A stretch of DNA of 64,000 nucleotides, from positions 58,350 through 122,349 of the forward strand of contig JAPKZB010000093.1 in NCBI GenBank assembly GCA_026393985.1, read 5' to 3'. Position 1 is the first letter of the stretch. The number at the start of each line of letters is the position of its first letter. Source of the stretch: Acidobacteriota bacterium (GTDB lineage Bacteria > Acidobacteriota > Terriglobia > Bryobacterales > Bryobacteraceae). The position numbers were made by a program, and so were the translations under genes. Below the pieces are notes generated by a model. It saw nothing but the letters and a program-made list of their open reading frames with translations, had not been told where the DNA came from and searched no databases. Positions 26,638 through 35,202 of the stretch are shown here, one piece after another.

Positions 26638-27507
26638 TTAGCGGAGGCTGCGGAGCAGCTCGATGGCGGCTTTGATGTCGTCGACGTGGGCGAGCTTGGC
26701 CTGGTGGCGATCGTCCATGTCCTGGTCGAGCGCGACCTCGCGCTCAATGGTCAGCGGGCCGGTGTAGCCGACCTTCTTGAGCGTGTTGACGAAGTTGGCC
26801 ATGCCGACCGAGCCCTGGCCGAGCGGCATCTCCGTGCCGAGGGTGCCGGGCTTGGCGGGGTCGGGCCAGTTGCCGTCTTTGGCGTGGACGGAGACAACGT
26901 GCTTGCCGACGAGTTCGAGGGCGGCGATAGGTTCCGAGGTGCCGTAGAGGATTAGGTTGGCGGGGTCGAAGTTGAGCTTGAGATTGGTGCGGTCGACGTC
27001 TTCGAGGAAGTGCAGCAGCGAGGCGGCGGGTTCCTGGCCGGTTTCGAGGGCGAAGGTGATGGCGGATTTGGCGGCGTAGTCGCAGATGCGGCGGACGAGG
27101 TCGCGGACGGGGGCGTAATTGGGGTGGGCGTGGTCTTCGGGGACGAAGCCGACATGGCAGGCGAAGATGGGGACGCCCATGGCGGCGGTTTCGTCGATGA
27201 CTTCGTAGGTGCGGGCTTCGCGTTCGGCGCGGGTGTCAGCGGGGATGAAACCGACGGTTTGTTCGACGGTGGGGGCGTCGGCGTAGCTTTCGCCATCGTA
27301 GGCGGCGAAAACGGCGGTAACGGCGAAGCCTTCCTCGGCGAGGGCCTGCTTATAGACGGCGCCGAGACCGGCCAGGGGGACGGCGCCGGTGAAGCCGAGG
27401 TGGCCGCAGCGGATGCCGAGCGACTTGACGGCGCGGATCATCTTCAGCGGTTCGGTATCGCCCCAGAACATCAGGCCAACTTCTAACTCTTCGAGTGCAA
27501 TTGCCAT
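26638..27507 (-). CDS. Sugar phosphate isomerase/epimerase-like TIM barrel protein
   Basis: A 289-residue protein of the AP-endonuclease-2/xylose-isomerase-like superfamily. The strand-end metal ligands are visible in ACHVGFVPEDH, ITFALETGQE, LKLNFDPANLILYG, VSVHAKDGNW and LTIEREVALDQD. Members isomerise or dehydrate sugars or inositols; the substrate is not predictable. It lies 6 bp before fdhD and 5 bp after ogt in the same direction, an odd mix of functions for one operon. Confidence 0.88.
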   Translation of the reverse strand: MAIALEELEVGLMFWGDTEPLKMIRAVKSLGIRCGHLGFTGAVPLAGLGAVYKQALAEEGFAVTAVFAAYDGESYADAPTVEQTVGFIPADTRAEREARTYEVIDETAAMGVPIFACHVGFVPEDHAHPNYAPVRDLVRRICDYAAKSAITFALETGQEPAASLLHFLEDVDRTNLKLNFDPANLILYGTSEPIAALELVGKHVVSVHAKDGNWPDPAKPGTLGTEMPLGQGSVGMANFVNTLKKVGYTGPLTIEREVALDQDMDDRHQAKLAHVDDIKAAIELLRSLR

Positions 27508-27512
27508 GGATA

Positions 27513-28004
27513 CTATTCTCTGTCAGCGCCGAAGAAGTTGCACTGCCGTTCCCAGGCCAGGAGCCAAGCTTTGGCGTCGAGGCCGCCGGCGAAGCCGGTC
27601 AGGCGGCCGGAGGCGCCGATGACGCGGTGGCAGGGGACGATGATGGGCAGGGGATTGGCGCCATTGGCGAGGCCGACAGCGCGCGAGGCTTGCGGGTTGC
27701 CGAGTTCGCGGGCGAGCGCGCCATAGGTGGTGGTTTCGGCGTACGGGATCTGACGGAGGAGCTCCCAGACACGCAACTGAAAGGGGGTGCCGCGTGGGGC
27801 GAGCGGGACGGTGAAGCTTTGGAGGGTGCCGGCGAAGTAGGCTTGGAGTTCGGCGGCGGCGAGCGGGAGCTCGCCTTCCGGAAGAGCTTGGCGGAGGGCT
27901 TCGCGGCGGGGGGAGTTGGCGAAGAGGATTTCGGTGAGGGTTTCGCCGTGGCCGAGGAGGGTGAGATCGCCGATGGGCGAGGCGAGGGGCTGCCATTGGG
28001 TCAT
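27513..28004 (-). CDS. ogt: Methylated-DNA-[protein]-cysteine S-methyltransferase
   Basis: A 163-residue MGMT/Ogt protein. The suicide Cys is in the PCHRVIG motif (IIVPCHRVIGASG), with a winged-helix DNA-binding region (YAETTTYGALARELGNPQAS) ahead of it and FAGGLDAKAWLLAWE after. It transfers methyl groups from O6-methylguanine to itself. ATG 28004 overlaps the end of the upstream Ada/AlkA gene by 4 bp, so the two repair proteins are made together. Confidence 0.95.
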   Translation of the reverse strand: MTQWQPLASPIGDLTLLGHGETLTEILFANSPRREALRQALPEGELPLAAAELQAYFAGTLQSFTVPLAPRGTPFQLRVWELLRQIPYAETTTYGALARELGNPQASRAVGLANGANPLPIIVPCHRVIGASGRLTGFAGGLDAKAWLLAWERQCNFFGADRE

Positions 28005-29320
28005 GCTTGGGATCTCCAGAGGTGCACAGCGGCGTAGGCGCGCCAGGGGCGCCAGGCTTCGGCGCGTTGGGTGAGCTCTTTTTCCGTGCAGTGGGCGGCT
28101 TTGCGGAGCACGAGGTCGCCGGCGGGGAAGGCGTCGGGGTCGGCGAGGGCGCGCATGGCGTAGTAGGCGCGGGTCCAGGGGCCGATGCCGGGGATGCCTT
28201 CGAGGCGCTCGTTGCCGTCGAGTACGGCGCGGGCGTAGGCGCGGAGGGTCTGCTGGCGGGCGGCGGGCAGGCCGATCGAGGAGAGGTCGGCGTCGGCGAG
28301 CTGCTCCGGAGAAGGCATTTTGCGAAACGAAGCCAAGAGGCGGCCGGCGAGGGTACGGGCGCCGGCGACCGAGATCTGCTGGCCGAGGATGGCGCGGACA
28401 CCGATTTCGAAGGCATCCCAAGCGCCGGGGACCCGGAGGCCGGGCCGGGCGGCGACGAGGGGGGCGAGGAGGGGGTCGGCGGCGAGGGTTTCGTTGATGA
28501 GGGTAGGGTCGGCGGCCGCGTCGAACAGGCGGCGGGTGCGACGGACGATGTCGGGCCATTGGCGGGGCGCGGCGCCGGCGACGGTGAGCAGCAGGTGGGG
28601 GGCGGCGTAACGGACCGTGATGGTGGCGTCTTCCCAGTGGCGGGTATAGCGCTCGTCGTCGACTTCTTCGAGGCCGGGGATGGCGCGGGCGCGGAGGAAG
28701 GCAAGGAGGCTGGACCAGTCGTAGGGCTCGTGGACGGTGAGGCGGAGGGCGGAGGAGGGGGCGTGGAGCAGTCGGAGCTGGCCGGGGGAGCGGCCGTAGG
28801 TGGCCTGTACGACGGCGTGCAGGCGGCGGAGGCTGCCGAAGCCGCTGGCATGGGCGACTTCGGTCAGCGGAAGGCTGGTTTCATCGAGCAGGCGCTTGGC
28901 GAACTGCAGGCGCCTGGTTTGGGCGATGCGGACGGGGGTGGCGCCGGCGTGTTCGAGGAAGAGGCGGCGGAGGTGGCGGCCGGTGACGCCGAGGCGGGCG
29001 GCGAGTTGTTCGACGCTGCCGGCGTCGAGGGCGCCCTCATCAATGAGGCGGAGTCCGCGGACCACCGTGGGCGCGGTGCCGAGCCAGAGGCCGGCGCCGG
29101 GGGCGGTCTCCGGCCGGCAGCGGAGGCAGGGGCGGAAGCCGGCGGCCTCGGCCGCGAAGGCGGTGGGGTAATAGACGACGTTGGCTTCCTTGGCCGCGGG
29201 GGCGGGACAGACGGGCCGGCAGTAGATCCGCGTGGTGCGCACGGCGACAAAGAACCGGCCGTCGAAACGGGCGTCGCGCGCTCGGCGGGCTTGCTGGCAA
29301 AGATGCGGATCAAGATTCAC
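28001..29320 (-). CDS. Ada-type regulator fused to AlkA DNA glycosylase
   Basis: A 439-residue protein. Residues about 1-75 are an Ada-like zinc/methyl-acceptor domain (FDGRFFVAVRTTRIYCRPVC, then FRPCLRCRPE). Residues about 80-180 are an AraC-type helix-turn-helix (LARRLGV-like repeats, EVAHASGFGSLRRLHAVVQA). Residues about 190-439 are the AlkA N-domain plus an HhH-GPD glycosylase (LGQQISVAGARTLAG, LEGIPGIGPWTRAYYAMRAL, the last with the catalytic Asp region). It should sense methyl phosphotriesters, activate transcription and excise alkylated purines. GTG 29320 fits AAGG spacing; upstream frames are noise. The operon continues with ogt, whose domain is fused in E. coli Ada. Confidence 0.92.
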   Translation of the reverse strand: MNLDPHLCQQARRARDARFDGRFFVAVRTTRIYCRPVCPAPAAKEANVVYYPTAFAAEAAGFRPCLRCRPETAPGAGLWLGTAPTVVRGLRLIDEGALDAGSVEQLAARLGVTGRHLRRLFLEHAGATPVRIAQTRRLQFAKRLLDETSLPLTEVAHASGFGSLRRLHAVVQATYGRSPGQLRLLHAPSSALRLTVHEPYDWSSLLAFLRARAIPGLEEVDDERYTRHWEDATITVRYAAPHLLLTVAGAAPRQWPDIVRRTRRLFDAAADPTLINETLAADPLLAPLVAARPGLRVPGAWDAFEIGVRAILGQQISVAGARTLAGRLLASFRKMPSPEQLADADLSSIGLPAARQQTLRAYARAVLDGNERLEGIPGIGPWTRAYYAMRALADPDAFPAGDLVLRKAAHCTEKELTQRAEAWRPWRAYAAVHLWRSQA

Positions 29321-29403
29321 TGCTTTTACCTTACGGGATGGCCGGGATCGCCGCCTGCCGGTTTCGGACATGGCTGACGGGTGCATGCGGTTGCGTTTTG
29401 GCG

Positions 29404-29409
29404 TACGCT
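29404..29409 (+). promoter_or_regulatory. Putative -10 element (TACGCT) for the TIM-barrel gene at 29418
   Basis: TACGCT ends 8 nt before the ATG at 29418; the intervening GACAGGGT offers at best a weak ribosome binding site. It lies in the 97-bp divergent gap with the Ada/AlkA gene. Confidence 0.3.
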
Positions 29410-29417
29410 GACAGGGT

Positions 29418-30467
29418 ATGTCACAGATTAAAGGTCCCGCATTGTTCCTCGCGCAGTTCATGGGCGACGAGGCTCCGTTCAATTCTCTTCCCGCCATCAC
29501 GGAGTGGGCGAAGTCGCTCGGTTATCTCGGCGTGCAGCTCCCTTCCTGGGACAGCCGCATCATGAACCTGAAGAAGGCCGCCGAGTCCAAGACTTACTGC
29601 GATGATCTCAAGGGCCAGACCAATGGCTTGGTGATCACCGAACTGGCATCGCACCTGCAGGGTCAGTTAGTGGCGAGCCATCCGGCTTACGACGAGTTAT
29701 TCGATGTCTTTGCGGCGCCGGAGGTGCAAGGCAATCCGGGCGCCCGGAGCGAATGGGCTGTCGAGCAGTTGAAGCTGGTCATTCAGGCTTCGGCGAATCT
29801 GGGCCTGGACGTGACGCCGTCGTTTTCGGGCGCGCTGCTGTGGCCGACCATCTATCCGTGGCCGCAGCGTCCGGCGGGGCTGGTGGAGGAGGGCTTCAAG
29901 GAGCTGGCCAAGCGGTGGAAGCCGATTCTGGACTTCGCCGACCAGCACGACGTGGATTTCGCCTACGAGCTGCACCCGGGCGAGGATCTGTTCGACGGCG
30001 CCACGTTTGAACGCTTCCTTGAAGCCACGGGCAACCATCCGCGGGTCCACATCAACTATGACCCGTCGCACTTCGTGCTGCAGTGCATGGACTATGTCGG
30101 ATTTATCGACGTCTATGCCAGCCGCATCAAGGCCTTCCATGTGAAGGACGCCGAGTTCCGGCCTTCGGCCAAGGCGGGCGTCTACGGCGGCTACCTGAAC
30201 TGGCAGCAGCGGCCGGGCCGGTTCCGCAGCCTGGGCGACGGGCAGGTGGACTTCAAGCAGGTGTTCTCGCGGCTGACGGCGGCGGGCTATTCCAGCTGGG
30301 CCGTGCTCGAATGGGAGTGCTGCTTTAAAGACAGCGCGCAGGGGGCGGCGGAGGGGGCTCCGTTTATCGCCTCGCACCTGATTGACGTGCCGAAGAAGGC
30401 GTTTGACGATTTTGCGGGCGCTTCGAGCGACTCGAAGCGGAATCGGCGGATTCTGGGCTTGAAGTAA
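29418..30467 (+). CDS. Sugar phosphate isomerase/epimerase (xylose isomerase-like TIM barrel)
   Basis: A 349-residue TIM barrel. Putative metal ligands are in VDFAYELHPGEDLFDGATFE, VHINYDPSHFVLQCMDYVGF, IKAFHVKDAEFRPS and SSWAVLEWECCFKDS. This matches the larger subgroup of sugar phosphate isomerase/epimerase proteins often found in acidobacterial and planctomycete sugar-catabolism loci. The substrate is unknown. It is transcribed alone, divergent from the alkylation-repair unit and convergent with moaA (1 bp between stops). Confidence 0.88.
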   Translation: MSQIKGPALFLAQFMGDEAPFNSLPAITEWAKSLGYLGVQLPSWDSRIMNLKKAAESKTYCDDLKGQTNGLVITELASHLQGQLVASHPAYDELFDVFAAPEVQGNPGARSEWAVEQLKLVIQASANLGLDVTPSFSGALLWPTIYPWPQRPAGLVEEGFKELAKRWKPILDFADQHDVDFAYELHPGEDLFDGATFERFLEATGNHPRVHINYDPSHFVLQCMDYVGFIDVYASRIKAFHVKDAEFRPSAKAGVYGGYLNWQQRPGRFRSLGDGQVDFKQVFSRLTAAGYSSWAVLEWECCFKDSAQGAAEGAPFIASHLIDVPKKAFDDFAGASSDSKRNRRILGLK

Positions 30468-30468
30468 G

Positions 30469-31467
30469 CTAGCCGCCGATGGAGTACATCGGCCGCGGGG
30501 GCGCCACGAACTTTTGCGTGTTGATCTCGTGGCCGATCCACTTCCGCGCTACCGTCTCCCGGATGGTAGCGCGGATTGCGTCGTCGGAGGCGTTGCTGCG
30601 CAGGAGGCCTTTAACGTCGGTCTCTTCGATGGCGAACAGGCAGTAGCGGAGCTTGCCGTCCGAGGTGAGGCGGATGCGGTTGCAGTTGAGGCAGAAGGGG
30701 TGGCTGACGGAGCTGATGAAGCCGATGCGGCCGAGGCCGTCGGTGAAACGGAACTCGCTGGCGGGGGCGCGGGGGTCGCGGTCCGGAATCTCTTCGAGAG
30801 GGCCGATGCCTTCGGCGAGGAGGCGGAGCATATCGTCCTGGAGGAGGACTTTGCCTTTGTCCCAAAGGCCCTGGGCGTCGAGGGGCATGAACTCGATGTA
30901 GCGGATTTCGATGCCGCGTGCGCGGCCGAATTGGGCTAGGGGGACGATGTCGGGTTCGACGAGGTTTTTGACGGCGACGGCGTTGATCTTGATGGGCCCG
31001 AAGCCGAGGGCCTGCGCTTTATCGAGGCCGGCGAGGACTTTGGGGAGGTCGTCGCGGCGGGTGATGTGGGCGAAGCGGGCGCGGTCGAGCGTATCGAGGT
31101 GGACGTTGAGGCGGCGGAGGCCGGCGCGGTAGAGATCTTCGGCCTGATCGGCGAGGAGGACGGCGTTGGTGGTGAGGGCGATGTCTTCGACGCCGGGGAT
31201 GGCGGTGAGCTTTTCGATGAGAACCGGAAGATCTTTGCGGACGAGGGGTTCGCCGCCGGTGATGCGGAGTTTGCGGACGCCGAGCGAGACCGCGACGCGG
31301 GCAAAGCGGGCGATTTCCTCAAACGACAGGATCTCTTCGCGCGGCATGAACTTCACGCCGTCTTCGGGCATGCAGTAGAAGCAGCGGATGTTGCAGCGGT
31401 CGGTGACGCTGATGCGCAGGTTGTCGTGCAGGCGGGCGAAAGCGTCGATGAGGGGTGCTTCGGCCAT
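30469..31467 (-). CDS. moaA: GTP 3',8-cyclase MoaA
   Basis: A 332-residue radical-SAM enzyme that starts molybdopterin synthesis from GTP. The N-terminal 4Fe-4S motif is CNIRCFYC (Cys25, Cys29, Cys32), with LRITGGEPLVRKDLP following. The C-terminal cluster ligands are in HPFCLNCNRIRLTSDGKLRYC. The protein ends in GG, as in canonical MoaA, where this tail is catalytic. It starts immediately after the nadA stop, forming a two-gene unit of Fe-S enzymes. With fdhD nearby this implies molybdoenzymes in the organism. Confidence 0.97.
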   Translation of the reverse strand: MAEAPLIDAFARLHDNLRISVTDRCNIRCFYCMPEDGVKFMPREEILSFEEIARFARVAVSLGVRKLRITGGEPLVRKDLPVLIEKLTAIPGVEDIALTTNAVLLADQAEDLYRAGLRRLNVHLDTLDRARFAHITRRDDLPKVLAGLDKAQALGFGPIKINAVAVKNLVEPDIVPLAQFGRARGIEIRYIEFMPLDAQGLWDKGKVLLQDDMLRLLAEGIGPLEEIPDRDPRAPASEFRFTDGLGRIGFISSVSHPFCLNCNRIRLTSDGKLRYCLFAIEETDVKGLLRSNASDDAIRATIRETVARKWIGHEINTQKFVAPPRPMYSIGG

Positions 31468-32424
31468 TTACTTCACGGCGAGCATGCGTTCAATGGGCAG
31501 GCGGGCGCGCTCCATGAGCTCGGGGCTGAGTTCGACGCGGGGGGCGAGGGAGTCGAGACAGTCGCGGAGCTTTTCTAATGAATTTTTCTTCATGTACGGA
31601 CATTCGCTGCAGTTACAGTTTTCGTTGGTGACGAAGTAGAACTGTTTGTGGGGAGCGAATTTGCGGAGCGAGTGCTGGACGCCGCTTTCGGTCATGACGA
31701 TGAAGGAGTTGTGCTCACTTTCGATGCAGTACTTGATGAGGGCCGAGGTGGAGCCGATGAATTCAGCCTGGCTGAGGACGTTGGCGGGGCACTCGGGGTG
31801 GGCGACGACCACGGCTTCCGGGTGGGCGGCGCGGGCTTCCATGACTTTGCGGGCGGCGAAGGTGGTGTGGACGATGCAGGCGCCCTGCCAGATGCGCATG
31901 TTTTCGCGGCCGGTCTGTTGTTTGACGTAGTTGCCGAGGTTGCTGTCGGGGAGGAAGAGGATGGGTTGGTGGGCGGGGATGGAGTTGACGACCTTGACGG
32001 CGTTGGAGGAGGTGCAGATGATGTCGCTTTCCGCCTTCACCTCGATGGAGGTGTTGATGTAGCTGACGACGAGGTGGTCCGGGTACTTGCGTTTGAAGGC
32101 GCGGAGCATGTCGACCGGGCAGCTGTCGACGAGCGAGCAGCCGGCTTCGCGGTCCGGGACAACGACGGTGCGGGTGGGGTTGAGCGCCTTGGCGGTTTCG
32201 GCCATGAACCAGACGCCGCAGAAGGCGATGACCTCGCAGTCGAGCTCCTTGGCTTTGCGGGCGAGTTCGAGGCTGTCGCCGATGACGTCGGCGAGTTCCT
32301 GGATCTCGGTCTCCTGGTAGTGGTGGGCGAGGATGACCGCATTACGTTGGCGCCTCAGCGCCAGGATCTCTTCGGCAATGCCGGCACTCACTGGAGTCAT
32401 AAATTTTACGGAAACGCGGGGCAA
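31468..32424 (-). CDS. nadA: Quinolinate synthase
   Basis: A 318-residue Fe-S enzyme that condenses iminoaspartate with dihydroxyacetone phosphate, acting after NadB (19210-20700). Motifs: AVILAHHYQETEIQELADVI, FCGVWFMAETAKAL, AHPECPANVL and NCNCSECPYMKKNS, supplying the three cluster cysteines. The start is a TTG at 32424 with a GAGGG seven bases before it. An ATG at 32400 is possible, but no ribosome binding site precedes it and it would trim only 8 residues. It is directly followed by moaA. Confidence 0.95.
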   Translation of the reverse strand: MPRVSVKFMTPVSAGIAEEILALRRQRNAVILAHHYQETEIQELADVIGDSLELARKAKELDCEVIAFCGVWFMAETAKALNPTRTVVVPDREAGCSLVDSCPVDMLRAFKRKYPDHLVVSYINTSIEVKAESDIICTSSNAVKVVNSIPAHQPILFLPDSNLGNYVKQQTGRENMRIWQGACIVHTTFAARKVMEARAAHPEAVVVAHPECPANVLSQAEFIGSTSALIKYCIESEHNSFIVMTESGVQHSLRKFAPHKQFYFVTNENCNCSECPYMKKNSLEKLRDCLDSLAPRVELSPELMERARLPIERMLAVK

Positions 32425-32438
32425 CGGCCTTCCCTCTC

Positions 32439-32445
32439 TATAGTA
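32439..32445. promoter_or_regulatory. Overlapping divergent -10 elements between nadA and the gene at 32466
   Basis: The 7-bp island reads TATAGT on the plus strand (32439-32444) and TACTAT on the minus strand (32445-32440). It gives short leaders of about 15 nt each way. Confidence 0.5.
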
Positions 32446-32465
32446 TCCTGCCGGGGGGATAAAGA

Positions 32466-33230
32466 ATGTATTTACGACTCATGGGTGTGATGCTGGCGGC
32501 GGCGGGCGTGGCGTGGGGGCAGGCGACAGCGGGGGTGAACTGCCGGGCGGCGGCAGTGCCGGCGATTGTGCGGGTGGAGGGGTTGAGCGAGCGGGTGGGC
32601 GATATGGTGCTGAACTGCACGGGCGGGGCGCCGGGGGGAGTGCTGCGGGGCGAGTTGACGTTGATTTCGTTCGACGGACCGGTGACGAACCGGCTGCTGG
32701 CGAACGGCGCGCTGGACATTATCGTGACGGCGAACAACGGGTCCGGGGAGACGATTGTGAATACGACGGCGCTGGCGGCGGCGGCCAACCAGGTGACGCT
32801 GGGTGGACTGCAGCTGGTGTTGTCGGCGACCGGGACGGCGGCGCTGCGGATTACGAACGTGCGGATTGCGCCGCCGAGCGCGACTGAGCAGCCGGTGCGG
32901 GTGGCGCTGGCGTCGGTGGCGGCGGGGCCGATCCGGACGGATGCGTCACCGTTTACGGTGGGAATTACGCAGCGGGGACTGTTAGCGACATATGCGACGA
33001 CGTTTTTGTGCACGCAGTCGCGGCTGCCAGAGGTGGTGAATTTCGGGGAGTTTGTGCGGCGCGGAGTGCGGTTTGCCTCGGTGCGGTTGACCGAAGGGTT
33101 TGCGGCTGCGTTTGAGCGGCGGGGAGCGCAGACGGACGCGGGGACGCGGCTGCTGGTCCGCTACTCCGGGTTTCCGGCGGGGGCGCGGCTGTTTACGCCG
33201 GCGGTGGCCTGCCCGGTGAAGATGGCTTAA
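32466..33230 (+). CDS. N-terminal half of a secreted TIGR03437-type protein (frame disrupted)
   Basis: A 254-residue frame with a signal peptide (MGVMLAAAGVAWGQA) and a GGGGGGAT-like ribosome binding site. The rest is Ala/Val/Thr-rich beta-sandwich-like sequence (LRITNVRIAPPSATEQPV) ending LLVRYSGFPAGARLFTPAVA and a stop. The next frame, shifted by one base, continues the same kind of sequence and ends in a TIGR03437-like domain. I read the two as one gene broken by an indel near 33216-33300. Function of the family is unknown; such proteins are surface or secreted, and abundant in Solibacter relatives. Confidence 0.7.
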   Translation: MYLRLMGVMLAAAGVAWGQATAGVNCRAAAVPAIVRVEGLSERVGDMVLNCTGGAPGGVLRGELTLISFDGPVTNRLLANGALDIIVTANNGSGETIVNTTALAAAANQVTLGGLQLVLSATGTAALRITNVRIAPPSATEQPVRVALASVAAGPIRTDASPFTVGITQRGLLATYATTFLCTQSRLPEVVNFGEFVRRGVRFASVRLTEGFAAAFERRGAQTDAGTRLLVRYSGFPAGARLFTPAVACPVKMA

Positions 33231-33277
33231 GCCTGTCCAACCGCTTGCGGCGAACGCTACCCGATGCGGGCATTTTG

Positions 33278-34651
33278 ATGGGCTCTAATTGCGCGACGCC
33301 GACGTCGGCGGGGGATCTCGGCGTGCCGGTGAGCGGCGGACGCTATTTTTCGGGGGGCGGCGGGCAACTGCTGCTGGCGCGGGTGGGAGGGGCCGATCTG
33401 GCTGGGGCGGGTGGAACGCCGCTGTTCACGCCGGGCGGCGGGGTGGGGGTAACGGAGTTCGATCTTTTGGCCGAGGTGCCGCTCGTCAATGGGGCGGGGG
33501 CGGCGGTGTATGAGGTGATGGACAGCGCGGCTACCCTGCGGGAGTCGGCGCAGGTGCCGACGTTTCTGATTCTGGAGCAGCGGCCGGAAGGGGGCTCGGT
33601 GCGGGCGGGAGTGGGCTTGAATCTGGGGCCGCTGTCGAACGCGGCGGCGCCGAGCGTGATTGCGCCGGTGCCGCGGTTTCAGGAGATGGCGCCGCCGGGC
33701 GACTGCACGGCGTTGGGGGACTGCGACGCGAACCTGTTTCCGCGGCTGGCCGTGGAGTCGGCGGAGCTGACCTACGATGTGCTGATTGGTTCGAGCGGAC
33801 AGACGCGGTACATCCGGGTGCTGAACCAGGGGGGTGGGGTGCTGGCGTGGACGGCATCGGTAGTGTATCGCCAGGGCAGCGGCTGGCTGCGCCTGGACCC
33901 GGAGAGCGGGGTGAATAACGCAACGGTACGGCTGGACGCCGTGGCCGGCACTGGCTTTGCGCCGGGGACCTACGAGGCGGCGGTGATTATCGACGCGGGA
34001 CCGCTGGCGGGGACGCGGCAGGCGACGGTGCGGATGGTGGCGCGGGAGTTGAGTGGTCCAACGGCTCCGGCACCGGTAGTGCCGGCGGTGATGCACGGGG
34101 CGTTTGTCGAAGGGCCGCTGGTGCCGGGTTCCCTGGGTACGGTGTTCGGACAGAACCTGGCGGGGGCGGCGGTGCGGTTGACCATGGACGGGTTGGAGAG
34201 CCGGATTCTCTACGGGGACAGCCGGCAGATCAACTTTCAAGTACCGCCCGGGTTAGCGGGGCGGGCCAGTGCGCAGTTGATTGTGACGGTCGATAGCCAG
34301 CAGTCGACGCCGCGGGCCGTGCCGCTGGCGGCAGCGAACCCCGGGGTGTTTGCGGGCGCGATTCTGAATCAGGACAACTCGGTGAATTCTGCGGAAAATC
34401 CGGCGGAGGCGGGCAGCGTAGTGCAGGTATTTCTGACGGGGCTGGGCGAGGGGGGAGCGACGGTGCGGGTGCACGACCGGGCGTTCAGCGAGGCGCTCTA
34501 CGCGGGATCGGCGCCGGGGCTGATCGGGGTCCAGCAAGTGAATGCCCGAATTCCGATGGATCTGCAAACGATTACGAGCGACCTGGTGATCTGCGCCGCG
34601 GTGAACTGCAGTTCGCCGCGGCGGGTTTCCGTTCGGCAGAGCAATCGCTAG
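33278..34651 (+). CDS. C-terminal half of the TIGR03437-type protein
   Basis: A 457-residue frame, open upstream to about 33209 with a TTG at 33245; no ribosome binding site or signal peptide fits any start here. It begins CATPTSAGDLGVPVSGG. It contains a BACON-like beta domain (WTASVVYRQGSGWLRLDPES) and ends in the TIGR03437-like Solibacter C-terminal domain (GVFAGAILNQDNSVNSAENP, VVQVFLTGLGEGG). An exported domain with no export signal strongly suggests it is the rear half of the gene at 32466. It overlaps the convergent gene at 34648 by 4 bp. Confidence 0.65.
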   Translation: MGSNCATPTSAGDLGVPVSGGRYFSGGGGQLLLARVGGADLAGAGGTPLFTPGGGVGVTEFDLLAEVPLVNGAGAAVYEVMDSAATLRESAQVPTFLILEQRPEGGSVRAGVGLNLGPLSNAAAPSVIAPVPRFQEMAPPGDCTALGDCDANLFPRLAVESAELTYDVLIGSSGQTRYIRVLNQGGGVLAWTASVVYRQGSGWLRLDPESGVNNATVRLDAVAGTGFAPGTYEAAVIIDAGPLAGTRQATVRMVARELSGPTAPAPVVPAVMHGAFVEGPLVPGSLGTVFGQNLAGAAVRLTMDGLESRILYGDSRQINFQVPPGLAGRASAQLIVTVDSQQSTPRAVPLAAANPGVFAGAILNQDNSVNSAENPAEAGSVVQVFLTGLGEGGATVRVHDRAFSEALYAGSAPGLIGVQQVNARIPMDLQTITSDLVICAAVNCSSPRRVSVRQSNR

Positions 34652-35202
34652 TTGACGAGGAGGCCGGCGGTCGAGGTTTTGGCGTCAGCCCGGTGGACGA
34701 GCCGGGGGCCGGGAACAAAAGCTGGCGCCGGGGCGGGCAGGACCTGATCGGAGTGCGCCGGGGCGCCGCCCTGCTCGGCGTTGAACACCGAGACTGCTTT
34801 GGCCAGACGGCCGAGATCGCCGCCTTCGTCCACCGTCATTTCGTGCTCGACCCAGTTGGAAAGTGGGATGTTGCGGAAGAAGAGCCGCTCCTGAAGGATC
34901 ATGGCGCGTTTGTCCATGGTGAGCGATTTGGACTCGCGGACGTAGTGGCGTTCTTCGACGCGGATATCGGCCAGGAAGTTATCGAGCGAGCGGCGCTTCA
35001 TCTCTTCTTCCGCCGCGCGGACCTTGTCTTCGATGGACTGCTGCTGGGCGTTGAGTTGGGCCTGCAGCTTGGCGATGGATTCGCGTTCCAGCGAGACGGC
35101 GACTTCGAGCCTCGCCTGCATGACAAAGTAGGAGAGGAGCGACGAACCGGCCGCGATGAATAAAGGCAAGAGGATCCAGAGGAGACCGTCTACGGACATC
35201 AT
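34648..35202 (-). CDS. Membrane-anchored coiled-coil protein of unknown function
   Basis: A 184-residue protein. An N-terminal membrane helix (LLWILLPLFIAAGSSLLSYF) is followed by a heptad-like, Gln/Glu-rich coiled coil (AKLQAQLNAQQQSIEDKVRA) and the charged segment RVEERHYVRESKSLTMDKRA. The tail is Pro/Ala-rich. No enzyme motif is present and no family is recognised; the layout suggests an inner-membrane scaffold. Two adjacent ATG codons could start it. A perfect 14-bp palindrome sits 11 bp upstream of the start, where a ribosome binding site is missing. Confidence 0.7.
   Translation of the reverse strand: MMSVDGLLWILLPLFIAAGSSLLSYFVMQARLEVAVSLERESIAKLQAQLNAQQQSIEDKVRAAEEEMKRRSLDNFLADIRVEERHYVRESKSLTMDKRAMILQERLFFRNIPLSNWVEHEMTVDEGGDLGRLAKAVSVFNAEQGGAPAHSDQVLPAPAPAFVPGPRLVHRADAKTSTAGLLVN

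Noticed and set aside
26032-26955. 307-codon plus-strand frame opposite fdhD and the TIM-barrel gene
   Set aside because: Antisense shadow lacking any motif and spanning two real genes.
28007-29377. 456-codon plus-strand frame opposite the Ada/AlkA gene
   Set aside because: Gly/Ala/Glu-rich antisense shadow; the minus-strand protein has full domain motifs.
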